Of a DNA stretch of 64,000 nucleotides, positions 62,483 through 64,000 are shown in pieces. The notes beneath the pieces are model-generated. The model did not search any database and had not been told where the DNA came from. It saw only the letters and a program-made list of their open reading frames with translations. Each line of letters starts with the position of its first letter. Position 1 is the stretch's first letter. Origin of the DNA: Dryas octopetala. Lineage: Eukaryota; Streptophyta; Magnoliopsida; Rosales; Rosaceae. The translations under genes were made by a program, and so were the position numbers. Location: positions 18,646,910 through 18,710,909 of the forward strand of contig OY992839.1 in the NCBI GenBank assembly GCA_963921425.1, read 5' to 3'.

Positions 62483-62748
62483 CTGTTTTAACGTTTAGCA
62501 AGTTTATTTAGTTTTTATATGAAATGAGCATTCAAACAAAGCAATCATCATTCATCAAGTACATAAATACCATTTTGCCTTTATATAACTAAGTCTATAT
62601 GCATACAAAACTTTGTTGGGGAGTTAGGGAGGGGAGCTAACACATAAAATCAGATAATCTTTGCAACTCTTTTGCAATCTTGAAAATTAACAAAAATATC
62701 CAAACATAAAAAAATTAAAACAGAGCATAAGTTGTCAGTTTTTTGAAA

Positions 62749-62749
62749 G

Positions 62750-62784
<35 letters not shown>

Positions 62785-63714
62785 CCAAATTTGGTACCTC
62801 AACTTTAACCTATGTCTCAATGTGGTACCTAAACTTTAATTTGTCTCAATTTGGTACTTTAACTAGAATTTTGTCTCTAATAAGTACCAAGTTCTAATTT
62901 TGTCAATAAACTTAACAGAAGTATGTGTAATTTAGTCTTTTCATGAATAAAACAATAATAAAATTAATGAACAAAAGGAAATGAACAACATAATTAAAAA
63001 GAAGAAGAAAAGAAGGGGGTGGGTGTGGTGTGGGAGAGATCAGACACGTGGTGGGTGTGTGTAGTGATGCTTTGTTTTGTTTATTTATTTATTATTTTAC
63101 ATTTGAAGATCTATAGACCAAAAAGAAGAATGAGGGAAGAAGAAGAAGAAGAAGAGGGTGGGGGGATCTGTAGACATAGGAAGGGGTTGAAATGGAGTTC
63201 CTAGCTTTTTTTGTTATTTTGTGTTTATAAATGTGCAGCAGGAAAGAAAATAGAAGAAGAAGGAGGGGCTGCTATGAATCTAGAGAATTCTGGGTTTTTT
63301 TTCAGACGTGGAGATGGAAGGTGAGAAGACAGAGAGAGAGAGAGAGAGAAGATTAGAGGCGGCGTCGTGGGTGGGCTGGGACTGTCGGTGTGGTGGGGCG
63401 CTGGCTAGAGGCGGAGGCAAATGTGAGCAGCCCACTGGGAGGTTGGATGGGGTTTGGGGTTTGGGTGAGAGGAGAGAGAGAGTGTGTTATGAAGGATAGA
63501 GAAAAAAAGAGGGTTTAGGAAGGAGATGAAGATAGGCAAACAAATTGGACAAAAATGGCCCCACTTCTGTTAATTTATTTAACAGAAGTTTGGTTAATTT
63601 GATATCAATTAGAGACAAAATAATAGTTAAGGTACCAAATTGAGACAAATTAAAGTTTAGGGACCACATTAAGACATAGGTCAAAGTTTAGGTATCAAAT
63701 ATGAAAAAAAACCC
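62749..63714. mobile_element. Mutator-like element with exact 9-bp target duplication and GC-rich interior
   Basis: 966 bp with GGG...CCC ends and TTTTTGAAA exactly repeated outside (62740-62748 and 63715-63723). Arms of about 160 bp share CTTTAATTTGTCTCAATTTG and GACCTATGTCT-like stretches, and the inner end is AACAGAAG/CTTCTGTT. The interior (62990-63530) is purine- and GC-rich (GGCGGCGTCGTGGGTGGGCT, then GAGCAGCCCACTGGGAGG) and unlike the arms, as expected for a captured fragment. No protein in it is recognisable. A poly(T) run of 33 bp (62752-62784) sits just inside the left end. Confidence 0.85.
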
Positions 63715-63723
63715 TTTTTGAAA

Positions 63724-64000
63724 TTACCAAATGCAGTAGCTTTCCCTTCTCGTCTTCTCAATACCAAATCATGCAACTTCAAGTTCAAATAAGTAAATCT
63801 TAAATCAAATTCTTGCAATAAAATAGCTTAGCCTTAGTAATTATTTTAAGTTTTTCATGTATAAAAACCCATATGGGTTGAAAAGTAGAGAACTTTATAT
63901 GAAGAGAAAGACAATTTTGCAAGAACGACAAAAAATAGAGATTGACATTCAAAGTCTCAAAGGCACAAATAAATCAAGGCTACAAGAGGAAAACGAAGAG
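63724..64000. other. AT-rich sequence to the window end
   Basis: No gene or repeat border is recognised. It may be the 5' flank of the hAT element at 58905-62530, since that element's other terminus was not found. Confidence 0.4.

Larger units (their letters stand above)
58905..62530 (-). mobile_element. Old hAT element (TTF zinc finger/DUF4371 type), right end not visible
   Basis: The left end TAGTGGCGGAGCCAGG at 58905 fits the hAT terminal consensus (T/C-A-R-N-G) and resembles a widespread plant hAT terminus. Minus-strand transposase remnants follow at 60161-62482. The complementary terminus is not present downstream to 64000, so the right border given is only the end of recognisable coding sequence. 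Two younger elements lie in or near it: 59104-59957, and 62749-63714 just upstream of the transposase start. Confidence 0.7.

Noticed and set aside
1-64000. A multi-gene previously undescribed system
   Set aside because: Besides two unrelated host genes and one broken gene copy, the content is explained by known plant transposon superfamilies. I found no co-directed cluster of unknown proteins.

Overview
The window looks like nuclear DNA of a flowering plant, probably a eudicot. It has an AT-rich background, genes split by GT-AG introns, an extensin with a plant signal peptide, a plant-type ACT-domain protein kinase, and Ty3/gypsy, Ty1/copia, hAT, Mutator-like and PIF/Harbinger-like transposable elements. 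I cannot name the species.

Layout. (1) 1-11.3 kb: the 3' part of a plus-strand gene for an ACT-domain Raf-like protein kinase of the STY8/STY17/STY46 type. Eleven exons (1074 coding bases) are spread over 10.4 kb because the introns carry microsatellites, tandem duplications, a small foldback element and a non-autonomous hAT-like element. (2) 11.4-12.6 kb: a second, older copy of that hAT-like family. (3) 15.0-25.1 kb: a complete minus-strand Ty3/gypsy LTR retrotransposon. Its two 2704-bp LTRs look identical and are flanked by a GTTTG target duplication, but its gag and integrase frames are interrupted. (4) 27.2-32.4 kb: a long foldback element, minisatellite-like repeats and decayed copia and gypsy fragments. 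(5) 33.1-34.6 kb: a third copy of the hAT-like family, with perfect 17-bp terminal repeats and a smaller MITE nested in it. (6) 39.3-40.8 kb: an intact single-exon extensin gene on the minus strand with a TATA box. (7) 41-53.6 kb: gene-poor DNA with several foldback/MITE elements, two of them with exact target-site duplications (42483-42976 and 49949-50916). (8) 56.1-58.0 kb: a minus-strand gene copy for a nuclear-speckle-type RRM protein. Its splice sites are well placed, but it has two frameshifts and a solo-LTR-like insertion in one intron. (9) 58.9 kb to the end: a decayed hAT (TTF zinc finger/DUF4371) transposase on the minus strand. A GC-rich non-autonomous hAT with a perfect 8-bp target duplication sits downstream of it, and a Mutator-like element with a perfect 9-bp duplication sits upstream.

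Only two host genes look functional: the kinase, whose 5' end lies outside the window, and the extensin. They are not obviously connected in function. I found no rRNA, tRNA gene, CRISPR array or operon-like system. The most interesting material is transposon structure: a young but apparently coding-defective gypsy element whose LTR has a dense W-box/G-box promoter cluster, a hAT-like family with palindromic subterminal motifs and variable GC-rich interiors, and several nested insertions datable by their target duplications.
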